A stretch of 55,589 bases of DNA from an uncultured Alphaproteobacteria bacterium. Its GTDB lineage: Bacteria > Pseudomonadota > Alphaproteobacteria > Rhizobiales > Beijerinckiaceae. Position numbers and translations under genes: made by a program. Under the pieces are notes generated by a model, which did no database searches, was not told where the DNA came from, and saw only the letters and a list, made by a program, of their open reading frames with translations. The DNA lies in the NCBI GenBank assembly GCA_937988775.1, contig CALKHP010000022.1, forward strand, positions 1 through 55,589. Direction: 5' to 3'. Position 1 is the stretch's first letter; every line of letters starts with the position of its first letter. Positions 1 to 7,660 of the stretch are shown in pieces.

Positions 1-573
1 CTTGCGGCTGATCTTGTCGATCTCGTCGATATAGACGATGCCGCGCTGCGCCCGCTCGACATTGTAGTCGGAGGCCTGCAGCAGCTTGAGGATGATGTTC
101 TCGACATCCTCGCCGACATAGCCGGCTTCGGTCAGCGTCGTCGCATCCGCCATGGTGAACGGCACGTCGAGGATACGGGCGAGCGTCTGCGCGAGCAGCG
201 TCTTGCCGGTACCGGTCGGGCCGATCAGCAGGATGTTCGACTTGGCCAGTTCCACGTCGGCATTCTTGGTCGCGTGGCTCAACCGCTTGTAGTGGTTGTG
301 CACGGCGACCGAGAGCACGCGCTTGGCGTGGCCCTGCCCGATCACGTAATCGTCGAGGACCTTGGCGATTTCCTTCGGTGTCGGAATGCCTTCCTTGGAC
401 TTGACCAGCGAGGACTTCGACTCCTCGCGGATGATGTCCATGCAAAGCTCGACGCATTCATCGCAAATGAACACAGTAGGTCCGGCGATGAGCTTGCGCA
501 CCTCGTGCTGGCTCTTGCCGCAGAACGAGCAATACAGCGTGTTCTTGGAGTCGCCCCCGCTCGCCTTGCTCAT
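1..573 (-). CDS. clpX: ClpX, ATPase subunit of Clp protease (3' part cut off by window edge)
   Basis: AAA+ unfoldase that recognises tagged proteins and feeds them to ClpP in the cytoplasm. The first 191 residues are present. They show the N-terminal zinc-binding domain with cysteines 15, 18, 37 and 40, and Walker A GPTGTGKT at residues 118-125. The Walker B segment IVYIDEID lies close to the window edge. The C-terminal half, with sensor 2 and the pore loops, is outside. Two ATG codons lie in tandem at 576 and 573. A GGAGG motif leaves only one base before the first and four before the second, so 573 is preferred. It lies downstream of clpP on the same strand, the usual alphaproteobacterial tig-clpP-clpX order. 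Confidence 0.97.
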   Translation of the reverse strand, partial: MSKASGGDSKNTLYCSFCGKSQHEVRKLIAGPTVFICDECVELCMDIIREESKSSLVKSKEGIPTPKEIAKVLDDYVIGQGHAKRVLSVAVHNHYKRLSHATKNADVELAKSNILLIGPTGTGKTLLAQTLARILDVPFTMADATTLTEAGYVGEDVENIILKLLQASDYNVERAQRGIVYIDEIDKISRK

Positions 574-576
574 CAT

Positions 577-802
577 ACCTCCATTCCGGTTGCGCGCGCC
601 AAAGGCCGCCTCACCGTTTTGTCATAAACTGCATCGACCAGTGTCCACCCTCGGCCCAAAAGCTTCGTTAACGGGCGCAATGGTCTGGAGATGCGGCAAT
701 CATCGATCGAAGCACGGCTTTACAATGCGGATCAAGCACTCGTATGGCGGCTTTGTCGACACGGGAACCTCACAATCATCGTATTGCGGCAATCCTGCCA
801 CG
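577..802. other. clpP-clpX intergenic region
   Basis: This 226-bp gap lies between two genes transcribed leftward. It contains the clpX ribosome-binding site (GGAGG just before the start) but no strong terminator hairpin and no ORF that looks coding. It presumably carries a clpX promoter, which I could not place with confidence. Confidence 0.4.
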
Positions 803-1432
803 CTACTTCGTCTCCTCGACCTCGGGGCGCCGGCTTAGAACCTGATCGATCAGGCCGAAATCACGGGCCGCGTCGGCACTCATGAAATTGTCACGTTCGA
901 GCGCCTTTTCAACCGTCTCCAGATCACGGCCGGTGTGTTTCACATAGATTTCATTCAGCCGGCGCTTCAAGCCGCGAATTTCCTCGGCATGAATCAGGAT
1001 GTCGGTCGCCTGGCCCTGGAAGCCGCCGGAGGGCTGGTGCACCATGATTCGCGCATTGGGCAGCGCGAAACGTTGGCCCGCCTCACCCGCCGCCAGCAGC
1101 AGCGAGCCCATAGAGGCGGCCTGACCGACGCACAGCGTCGTCACCGGGCAGCGGATAAACTGCATCGTGTCGTAGATCGACAGGCCAGCGGTGACGACGC
1201 CGCCCGGCGAGTTGATATACATCGAGATTTCCTTCTTGGGGTTCTCGGCCTCCAGGAAGAGAAGCTGCGCCACCACCACCGAGGCCATCGTGTCCTCGAC
1301 CGGCCCGTACAGGAAGACGATGCGCTCGCGCAGCAGCCGCGAGAAAATGTCCCAGGTCCGCTCGCCGCGGCTGGATTGCTCCGTCACCGAAGGGATGATG
1401 ATGTCGGTGAAGGTCGAAACGGGATCGCGCAT
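803..1432 (-). CDS. clpP: ClpP, proteolytic subunit of Clp protease
   Basis: Serine peptidase that forms the tetradecameric chamber partnered by ClpX or ClpA. The 209 residues match the family length. The catalytic triad is visible: Ser107 in GQAASMGS, His132 in MVHQPSGG and Asp181 in ERDNFMSA. The segment YINSPGG at 72-78 forms the oxyanion-hole region. It lies between tig upstream and clpX downstream on the same strand. About 230 bp separate it from each neighbour, so separate promoters are possible. I found no convincing heat-shock promoter by eye. Confidence 0.98.
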   Translation of the reverse strand: MRDPVSTFTDIIIPSVTEQSSRGERTWDIFSRLLRERIVFLYGPVEDTMASVVVAQLLFLEAENPKKEISMYINSPGGVVTAGLSIYDTMQFIRCPVTTLCVGQAASMGSLLLAAGEAGQRFALPNARIMVHQPSGGFQGQATDILIHAEEIRGLKRRLNEIYVKHTGRDLETVEKALERDNFMSADAARDFGLIDQVLSRRPEVEETK

Positions 1433-1593
1433 GGCTTAGGCGGCCTTTGGCTCGGAATGAATCGGTTCGGCAACCAACATAGTGGCTGCGTCCCTCGCGG
1501 AGAAGGGGTGCGCACCGGCACTCCCCAACGTGGTTGACGGCGGCAGGCAAGTTCGTCCGATGTAACCTTGCCCCCCTCTGAACTCGCCTGCCG

Positions 1594-1628
1594 GAAAATG
1601 GGAATGCCCGGCACGAGGCCGGGCATTC
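1594..1628 (-). terminator. Rho-independent terminator after tig
   Basis: On the minus strand a perfect 11-bp stem (GAATGCCCGGC pairing with GCCGGGCATTC, arms at 1618-1628 and 1602-1612, 5-nt loop) is followed by CCATTTTCC. It sits about 35 bp beyond the tig stop codon and should separate tig from clpP transcription. Confidence 0.75.
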
Positions 1629-1662
1629 ACGACATTCTGGCGCGCGGGGACTTTCGCCTGCG

Positions 1663-3105
1663 TCAGGCCTCCTCGGCCTTTGTGTCGTCTGCCTGCTTGT
1701 CCTCGGCCTTCTTCTTCGGCTTGGCCGCCTTCTTGGCCGGCTTGGCGGCCTTTTCGGCGCCCTCCTCCGGCTCGTCCGGCTTGAGCAACTCGTCGCGCGT
1801 CACCGGCTTGTCGGTCACGGAGGCTTCGCCGATCAGGTGATCGACGACCTTTTCCTCGAAGATCGGCGCGCGGATCTCGGCGAGCGCGGCCGGGTTCTTC
1901 TGGTAGAACTCCCACACGGCCTTTTCCTGGCCGGGGAACTGCCTGGCGCGCTCGACGAGCGCCTGGCTGACTTCCTCGTCGCTGACCTGGACCTTGGCCT
2001 TCTCGCCAACCTCGGCGAGCACCAGGCCGAGCCGGACGCGCCGCGAGGCGATACGCTGATACTCTTCCCGGGCCTCGTCCTCGGTGGTGTTCTCGTCGGC
2101 GAAGCTCTTCTTGTTACGATCCATGTCGTCGAGAACCTGCTTCCAGATGCCCTCGAACTCCTGGCTCAGCAGGGTCGGCGGCACCTCGAAGGTGTATTTC
2201 TCATCGAGCGCGTCAAGAAGCTGGCGCTTGACCTTGGCGCGCGCAACCTCGGTGAACTCGCGGCCGATCGAGCCACGCACGGCTTCCTTCAGCTTGCCAA
2301 GATCGTCCATGCCGAACTGCTTGGCGAAATCGTCGTCGATCTTCAGTTCGCCCGGCGCCTCGACGCCTTTCACGGTCACGTCGAAGGTCGCGGCCTTGCC
2401 GGCAAGTTCCGCTGCCTGGTAATCAGCGGGGAAGCTGACCGAAACCGTCTTGGCATCGCCGGCCTTGGCGCCGGTGAGCTGCTCCTCGAAACCCGGGATG
2501 AACTGGCCGGAGCCGATCACTAGCGGCACGTCGGTGCCGGCGCCGCCCTCGAAGGCAACGCCGTCGATCTTGCCGAGGAAGTCGATGGTCAAGCGGTCGC
2601 CATTGGCGGCCTTGCCATCCTTCGGGTTGAACGGGCGGTTGCCCGCCGCCATGCGCTCGAGCGCGGTATCGACCTCGGCATCCTCGACCGTCACGACCTC
2701 ACGCGTCAGCGCAATGCCGGAATGGTCGGCGAGTTCGATCTTGGGCAGCAGTTCGAGCGCCACGGTGTATTCGAGGTCGCCGCTCGCTTCCATGACCTTC
2801 TCGACCTCGTCCTTGTCCTCGGACAAGGTGATCTGCGGCTCGCCGGCCAGCTTGAAGCTGTTATCCTCGACGATCTTGCGATTGGTCTCGTTGACCGTGT
2901 TCTGGAGAACGTCGGCCATCACGGAGCGGCCATAGACGCGGCGCAGATGCGCCGTCGGCACCTTACCCGGCCGGAAGCCGTTGATCTGGACGCGCCCCTT
3001 CAGCGTTTCCAGCTCGCCCGCCAGCTTGTCCGCGAGTTCCGCGGCCGGGACGAGGACCTTATATTGACGCTTCAGCCCCTCGGCGAGGGTTTCGGTAACC
3101 TGCAT
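1663..3105 (-). CDS. tig: Trigger factor, ribosome-associated chaperone
   Basis: Ribosome-bound peptidyl-prolyl isomerase and chaperone of 480 residues that shields nascent chains. The N-terminal ribosome-binding signature GFRPGKVP is at residues 43-50. The central FKBP-type domain follows, then the helical C-terminal arm, ending in a Lys/Ala/Glu-rich tail (AKPAKKAAKPKKKAEDKQ) typical of alphaproteobacterial forms. The reading frame stays open far upstream, across the tRNA and the opposite-strand oxidase gene. The conserved N-terminus MQVTETLAEGLKRQYKV fixes the start at 3105. It heads the tig-clpP-clpX cluster. Confidence 0.97.
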   Translation of the reverse strand: MQVTETLAEGLKRQYKVLVPAAELADKLAGELETLKGRVQINGFRPGKVPTAHLRRVYGRSVMADVLQNTVNETNRKIVEDNSFKLAGEPQITLSEDKDEVEKVMEASGDLEYTVALELLPKIELADHSGIALTREVVTVEDAEVDTALERMAAGNRPFNPKDGKAANGDRLTIDFLGKIDGVAFEGGAGTDVPLVIGSGQFIPGFEEQLTGAKAGDAKTVSVSFPADYQAAELAGKAATFDVTVKGVEAPGELKIDDDFAKQFGMDDLGKLKEAVRGSIGREFTEVARAKVKRQLLDALDEKYTFEVPPTLLSQEFEGIWKQVLDDMDRNKKSFADENTTEDEAREEYQRIASRRVRLGLVLAEVGEKAKVQVSDEEVSQALVERARQFPGQEKAVWEFYQKNPAALAEIRAPIFEEKVVDHLIGEASVTDKPVTRDELLKPDEPEEGAEKAAKPAKKAAKPKKKAEDKQADDTKAEEA

Positions 3106-3185
3106 GTCAAAACCTTCAGTGGCGCGGTGCGAGACCGCCTCAATCTCGTTTCTCGTGACCGTCGCTCGTGGAATTCGGGCGGGTC

Positions 3186-3270
3186 TGGTGCGGGCGGAGG
3201 GACTTGAACCCCCACGACTTGCGTCGCTGGAACCTAAATCCAGTGCGTCTGCCAGTTCCGCCACGCCCGC
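3186..3270 (-). tRNA. tRNA-Leu (anticodon UAG)
   Basis: The minus strand folds as a class II tRNA. The acceptor stem pairs GCGGGCG with CGCCCGC, followed by discriminator A and an encoded CCA. The anticodon arm is CTGGA/TCCAG around loop TTTAGGT, giving UAG. The T-loop is TTCAAGT. It lies 80 bp upstream of tig on the same strand, so the two could share a transcript. Confidence 0.95.
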
Positions 3271-3417
3271 CAGACCCATCGGCCAGCCGTGCGGTCGCGA
3301 GTGCGGCTCTATACCAACGGGAAACGCATTTTGCAGCAAAAAATTGCGTGTTTCGGCTTGTCTCTTTGCGAGCGGCGGATTCCAGTTCATATCGGCCACC
3401 ACCCTCGCGGAGCCAGG

Positions 3418-4860
3418 ATGCGCGCCAATCACCTGATCGACCGCCGCAAGGCGCTGGCCGGCATCGCCGCGAGCGTGTTCTGGGCCGATAGCGCCGGCGC
3501 GCAAACGCCCGCCGCGCCAAAGCCGGTCGAATCGCCGCAGCCCGACCTGATGCTGCGGCCGGGTGCCGTGTCGCGCCGGTTGGCCCCCGATCCGGCGACG
3601 GAAACCACCGGGCTCGGCTATAATGGCGCGGCGCAGCCTTTCGTGCTGCGCAAGAAAGCCGGCGAGAGCGTGTTCCTGCGCCTCGACAACACATTGAACG
3701 AGCCGACCACGCTGCATTGCTACGGCCTGCACGGCGTCAATGCCATGGATGGCGCTGGCGGGCTGACGCAAGTGCCGCTCGCGCCCGGCGCCAGCTTCGA
3801 CTACCGCTTCACGCCAAACCACAGCGGCCTGCATTGGCTGCATCCGCTCGTACCGGGCTTCGCCGCCAGCCAGCGCGCACGCGGCCTCGCGGGCCTCCTC
3901 ATCGTCGAGGAGAAGGACCCGCCGCCGGCCGACCGCGAGTTGCTGGTGCTGCTCGACGACTGGCGCCTGAACCAGGACGGCGCGCTGGCCGAGCCATACG
4001 ACAGCCCACCCGAGGCGGCGCGCTCCGGCCGGCTCGGCAACCGGCTGACGGTGAACGGCCTGCACGACGCAGCAGAACTCACCCTGCCGCCGCGCTCGCG
4101 CGTGCGGCTGCGCCTGATCAACCTCGCCAATGCCCGCATCATGCCGATGCGGTTCCTCGGCGCCGGCAAGGCCGCCGTGATTGCCATCGATGGCCAGTGG
4201 GTCGAGCCGTTCGACCCGCTGCACAAACAGGTCGTGATGGCGCCGGGCTCGCGCTTCGAGATCATGGTCGATCTGCCGCCCGAAAGCGGCCAGGCGGTCG
4301 AAGTCGAGATTGCGCTCGGCAAAGGCCTGTCGGTTGTCAGGCTGACGGCCGACGGTGCAGCCGTCGCGCCACGGCCACCCGTGCAACAAATCCCGCTCAA
4401 CGATCTGCCGGCCGCCATCCGCCTGCAGCACGCGACCCGCACCACGCTGGAGATCACCGGCGGTTTCGACGCGCCGAAACCGGGTGCCGCACCGATCCCG
4501 CCGGCCGAGATCGCCAAACGCTTTCCCGATCCCCGAAAAATCTGGACGCTGAATGGCGGCAAGGTCGGCGGCTTCGACGGCCCGCCGCTGTTCCGCGTCA
4601 AGCGCGGCGACCCTTGCGTGCTGGCGCTCGCCAACAAGACCGGCTGGGCGCAGGTGATCCACATCCACGGCCACCATTTCCGCTACCTGCACCCGTTCGA
4701 CGACGGCTGGGAGCCGTACTGGCTCGACACGCTGGTCATCTCGCCCGGCCAGACCATCCGCATCGCCTTCGATGCCGAAGCGGCCGGCAAATGGGCGATC
4801 CGCTCCAGCATCATGGAGCATTTCGAAAGCGGCGTCGCAACCTGGTTCGAGGTCAGCTAG
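3418..4860 (+). CDS. Exported multicopper-oxidase-fold protein with degenerate copper sites
   Basis: A 480-residue cupredoxin-repeat protein. The N-terminus DRRKALAGIAAS followed by an AQTP junction looks like a Tat export signal. All four multicopper-oxidase motif regions can be aligned but are eroded. HWHG becomes HCYG at 100-103, the second motif keeps only one His (WLHPL, His142), HIHGHHF at 415-421 is intact, and the type-1 copper motif HCHxxxH reads RSSIMEH at 462-468, lacking the cysteine. It may therefore be a structural, FtsP/SufI-like member rather than an oxidase. That is an inference. The start was chosen at the ATG just before the signal peptide; the frame is open further upstream but runs through the tRNA. 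Confidence 0.85.
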   Translation: MRANHLIDRRKALAGIAASVFWADSAGAQTPAAPKPVESPQPDLMLRPGAVSRRLAPDPATETTGLGYNGAAQPFVLRKKAGESVFLRLDNTLNEPTTLHCYGLHGVNAMDGAGGLTQVPLAPGASFDYRFTPNHSGLHWLHPLVPGFAASQRARGLAGLLIVEEKDPPPADRELLVLLDDWRLNQDGALAEPYDSPPEAARSGRLGNRLTVNGLHDAAELTLPPRSRVRLRLINLANARIMPMRFLGAGKAAVIAIDGQWVEPFDPLHKQVVMAPGSRFEIMVDLPPESGQAVEVEIALGKGLSVVRLTADGAAVAPRPPVQQIPLNDLPAAIRLQHATRTTLEITGGFDAPKPGAAPIPPAEIAKRFPDPRKIWTLNGGKVGGFDGPPLFRVKRGDPCVLALANKTGWAQVIHIHGHHFRYLHPFDDGWEPYWLDTLVISPGQTIRIAFDAEAAGKWAIRSSIMEHFESGVATWFEVS

Positions 4861-4917
4861 AGAGGCATCGATTTCGACATCATTTGATGCTATATCTTAT
4901 GGCGAAGGAGATCTGCG

Positions 4918-5109
4918 ATGCGGACCACGCTGGCTCTCGATGATGAATTGATCGCCAAGGCCAAGGCCCTGACAGGTGTGGCTGAGAAATCCGCGCTCGT
5001 ACGCGAAGCGCTAAAGGCGCTGATCGAGCGCGAAAGCGCGCGCCGGCTTGCACACCTCGGCGGCAGCGAACCGCTTGCCACGCCCGTGCCGCGCCGCCGT
5101 CCGGCATGA
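4918..5109 (+). CDS. vapB: VapB-type antitoxin
   Basis: A 63-residue antitoxin that should neutralise the adjacent PIN-domain toxin and repress their shared promoter. The N-terminus MRTTLALDDELIAKAKAL is the ribbon-helix-helix segment typical of this family. The basic, proline-rich tail (VPRRRPA) would be the toxin-binding end. A GGAGAT ribosome site lies just upstream. Its stop codon overlaps the toxin start (ATGA), implying translational coupling. Confidence 0.9.
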   Translation: MRTTLALDDELIAKAKALTGVAEKSALVREALKALIERESARRLAHLGGSEPLATPVPRRRPA

Positions 5110-5477
5110 TCCTTGTCGATACATCGGTTTGGATCGATCATCTGCGAACCGGAGAACCCGCACTGTCTGCGCTCCTCGAGCAAGGACAGGTTGTGGGGCA
5201 CGCCTTCGTGACCGGAGAACTCGCGCTCGGCTCGCTCGCTAACCGGGCTGTCATTTTGGGAGCACTGAACGATCTGCCGCAGACCGTCCTCCCGACCCAT
5301 GCCGAAACGCTGGCCTTCATCGACCGCCATGCCTTGCATGGGCTCGGCATTGGCTATGTCGACGCGAACCTGCTCGCCTCGGCCCGCCTGACGCCCGACA
5401 CGACCCTGTGGACGCGCGACAAACGCTTAGCGAGCGCCGCCGAACGGCTCGGCTTGGGAGCACGCGGGCTCATTTGA
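5106..5477 (+). CDS. vapC: VapC-type PIN-domain ribonuclease toxin
   Basis: A 123-residue PIN-domain endoribonuclease, the likely toxin of a type II module. The acidic Mg-binding residues are all present: Asp5 (MILVDTSVW), Glu38 (VTGELALG), Asp86 (GYVDANLL) and Asp105 (LWTRDKRL). That suggests an active enzyme. VapC toxins generally cut tRNA or rRNA; the target here is unknown. Its last 51 bp overlap the 3' end of the convergent NAD(P)HX repair gene. Confidence 0.92.
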   Translation: MILVDTSVWIDHLRTGEPALSALLEQGQVVGHAFVTGELALGSLANRAVILGALNDLPQTVLPTHAETLAFIDRHALHGLGIGYVDANLLASARLTPDTTLWTRDKRLASAAERLGLGARGLI

Positions 5478-6977
5478 GCGGCATAACACCGCATGCAGCG
5501 CCTCCGGCAGGTCATCGGCGATCAGGCCCCTGCCCGCGATCGTGCCGGCCTCGCCATGCAGCCACACGGCAGCGCACGCCGCCTCGAAGCCAGTGAGCCC
5601 CTGCGCCAGCAGCCCGCCAATCATGCCGGCGAGTACGTCGCCGGAGCCGGCGGTCGCGAGCCAGGGCGGCGCGTTGCCATTGACCGCCGCGCGCCCGTCC
5701 GGTGCGGCAATGACCGTATCGGCACCCTTATAGACTACGACCGCGCCGAGAATAGCCGCCGCCGTCAAGGCCCGATCGATCTTCGATATGCTGCGCAAGC
5801 CTTGATTCAAACTGTCAGCGCCCTCATCCATTGCCTTGAAGAGATTCGCGAACTCGCCGCCATGCGGCGTCACCACCACATCGGAACCGCTGCTACGGAT
5901 CAGGTCTCCGAGTTGCGCCGCGCATCCGGCAAAACTCGTCAGGGCATCGGCATCGAGCACCACCTCCCTGCCCGCGCCCAACACGGTCTCGACCGCAGCC
6001 CGCATCGCCGCGCCGACCCCGTATGCCGGACCGATCACCACGGCGTTGCGGCGCTTGTCGGCCAGCAGCCCAGCGAGCCCGGCCTCGCCATCGGCACGCC
6101 GCACCATCAAGGCATCCGGTTCGCGGCCGGCATGGGCGACAAGCGCGCTGCCCGGCACGCCGAGCGTCACCAGCCCGGCACCGGCGCGCAAGGCCGCGCG
6201 TGCTGCAAGTCTCGCCGCCCCGGTTCCTTCCAGCCCACCCGCCAGCACCAACGCGTGGCCGTGATTGTATTTATGCGCGCTCGCCTCCGCCGTCTCATTC
6301 AGAAAAGCCGGCCGTCCGTTGACGACGATGCGCGGCGACGCCGCGGCCTCGATGCCAATAGCCGCGACCACGATCTCGCCGCAGGCATCGCGCGCCGGCA
6401 GCAGCACATGCGCCGGCTTCATGGCATGGAACGTCACCGTGAGGTCGGCGGCGATGGCGGCGCCAGGCGCCTGGCCGTCATCGCCGGCAAAACCGGAAGG
6501 GATGTCGACCGCCACGATCCTTGCGCCGCCGGCGCGCAAGGCATTGGCCGTCGCGATCAGCCCCCGCATCTCGCCTTCGGGCGCGCGCGACAGACCGATG
6601 CCGAACAGCGCATCGACAATCAGGTCGGGCGCGAAACGCCGCAACGCCTGCGCCTGCGCCGGCTCTCGCGCACCGTGCCATTGCCGCGCCATACGCGCCG
6701 CGTCGCCCTCCGCGCGCCCGGATGGCGCGCCGGCGAACACCGTGACGGCATGGCCTCGCCCGGCAAGCGTGCGCGCCACGACATAGCCGTCGCCGCCATT
6801 ATTGCCCGGCCCCGCCAGCACCGCGATGCGCAGCGCGCCAGGGAACCGTGTCGAAACTTCATCCGCGACGGCGCGCCCTGCCCGCTCCATCAGGCGCAGC
6901 GAGGGCGTGCCGGCGGCCATCGCCCGCTGTTCCGCCGCGCGCATCGCCTCGCATGATAGGATTTCCGGCAACGCCAT
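5427..6977 (-). CDS. nnr: Bifunctional NAD(P)HX epimerase / ADP-dependent NAD(P)HX dehydratase
   Basis: A 516-residue metabolite-repair enzyme that restores NADH and NADPH damaged by hydration. The N-terminal half is the YjeF-N epimerase domain with GPGNNGGDGYVVAR near residue 58. The C-terminal half is the ribokinase-like dehydratase, with KGADTVIA, NGNAPPWLATAGSGDVLAG and AAVWLHGEAG. The length fits the fused bacterial form. The ATG at 6977 was preferred to an in-frame GTG six bases earlier. Its 3' end overlaps vapC convergently. Confidence 0.95.
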   Translation of the reverse strand: MALPEILSCEAMRAAEQRAMAAGTPSLRLMERAGRAVADEVSTRFPGALRIAVLAGPGNNGGDGYVVARTLAGRGHAVTVFAGAPSGRAEGDAARMARQWHGAREPAQAQALRRFAPDLIVDALFGIGLSRAPEGEMRGLIATANALRAGGARIVAVDIPSGFAGDDGQAPGAAIAADLTVTFHAMKPAHVLLPARDACGEIVVAAIGIEAAASPRIVVNGRPAFLNETAEASAHKYNHGHALVLAGGLEGTGAARLAARAALRAGAGLVTLGVPGSALVAHAGREPDALMVRRADGEAGLAGLLADKRRNAVVIGPAYGVGAAMRAAVETVLGAGREVVLDADALTSFAGCAAQLGDLIRSSGSDVVVTPHGGEFANLFKAMDEGADSLNQGLRSISKIDRALTAAAILGAVVVYKGADTVIAAPDGRAAVNGNAPPWLATAGSGDVLAGMIGGLLAQGLTGFEAACAAVWLHGEAGTIAGRGLIADDLPEALHAVLCRSNEPACSQAEPFGGAR

Positions 6978-7048
6978 ATTCACTGCCTATATTTTAAGCG
7001 TATTGCCCATTTACAGGCCATCCGGCGCGCAGTTGCCGGGCGTGTCCG

Positions 7049-7063
7049 TGCCTTGCATAGGCA
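7049..7063. promoter_or_regulatory. Candidate NtrC site upstream of glnB
   Basis: An inverted repeat, TGCCT-N5-AGGCA, lies about 100 bp upstream of the candidate sigma-54 promoter. That is the usual enhancer distance. It only partly resembles the NtrC consensus, so the call is tentative. Confidence 0.3.
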
Positions 7064-7160
7064 GCACTTGCCTCGAAATGGCCGGCAGCGAGCGTTGGAA
7101 ATGCCGCTTGCGATCACTTGACCGGCTTTTCGATGCCGTACAGCTTGAGCCCCTCGCTTT

Positions 7161-7176
7161 TGGCATGCGGGCTGCT
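7161..7176 (+). promoter_or_regulatory. Candidate sigma-54 promoter of glnB-glnA
   Basis: TGGCATGCGGGCTGCT matches the sigma-54 pattern, with the invariant GG and GC at the correct spacing (TGGCAN-N5-NTGCW). It lies 70 bp upstream of the glnB start. glnBA operons in this group are known to be controlled by NtrC and sigma-54. Confidence 0.5.
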
Positions 7177-7246
7177 AGTGATAGCGCTTGAGCCCTGCCG
7201 ATCAAGGTGCGGGAAAGCGCCGCGACCGTTGGAGTAGTCTTTTCCC

Positions 7247-7585
7247 ATGAAGAAAATCGAAGCCATCATCAAACCGTTCAAGCTCGATGAAGTCAAAGAG
7301 GCCCTGCAGGAAATCGGCATCCAGGGCATCACGGTCATCGAGGCGCGCGGTTTCGGCCGGCAGAAGGGCCATACCGAGCTGTATCGCGGCGCGGAATACG
7401 TGGTGGATTTCCTGCCCAAGGTGAAGCTCGAACTGGTGCTCGACGATGCGCTCGTCGACAAGGCCGTCGCGGCCATTCGTGGTGCGGCCCAGACCGGCCG
7501 CATCGGAGATGGCAAGATTTTTGTTTCCTCGATCGAACAGGCGATCCGCATCCGCACCGGCGAAACCGGCTCGGACGCGATCTGA
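7247..7585 (+). CDS. glnB: Nitrogen regulatory protein PII
   Basis: A 112-residue trimeric signal protein that senses 2-oxoglutarate and ATP/ADP and controls glutamine synthetase adenylylation and NtrBC. The uridylylation site Tyr51 lies in the T-loop (RGAEYVVDF). The B-loop GRIGDGKIFV and the C-terminal signature are intact. It is followed 75 bp later by glnA on the same strand, the classic glnBA arrangement. This favours GlnB over GlnK, which normally accompanies amtB. Confidence 0.97.
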   Translation: MKKIEAIIKPFKLDEVKEALQEIGIQGITVIEARGFGRQKGHTELYRGAEYVVDFLPKVKLELVLDDALVDKAVAAIRGAAQTGRIGDGKIFVSSIEQAIRIRTGETGSDAI

Positions 7586-7660
7586 CCCCCGCGCATCGGC
7601 CCCCGATGCCTGAAATTGGCAACTAGGTTACCTTCCCATTAGCAAAGGACTGGGACTTCA

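Noticed and set aside
3106..4821. A 1052-codon open frame on the minus strand extending upstream of trigger factor
   Set aside because: It runs through tRNA-Leu and antisense to the oxidase gene. It is a shadow of high-GC third-position bias; the conserved trigger factor start is at 3105.
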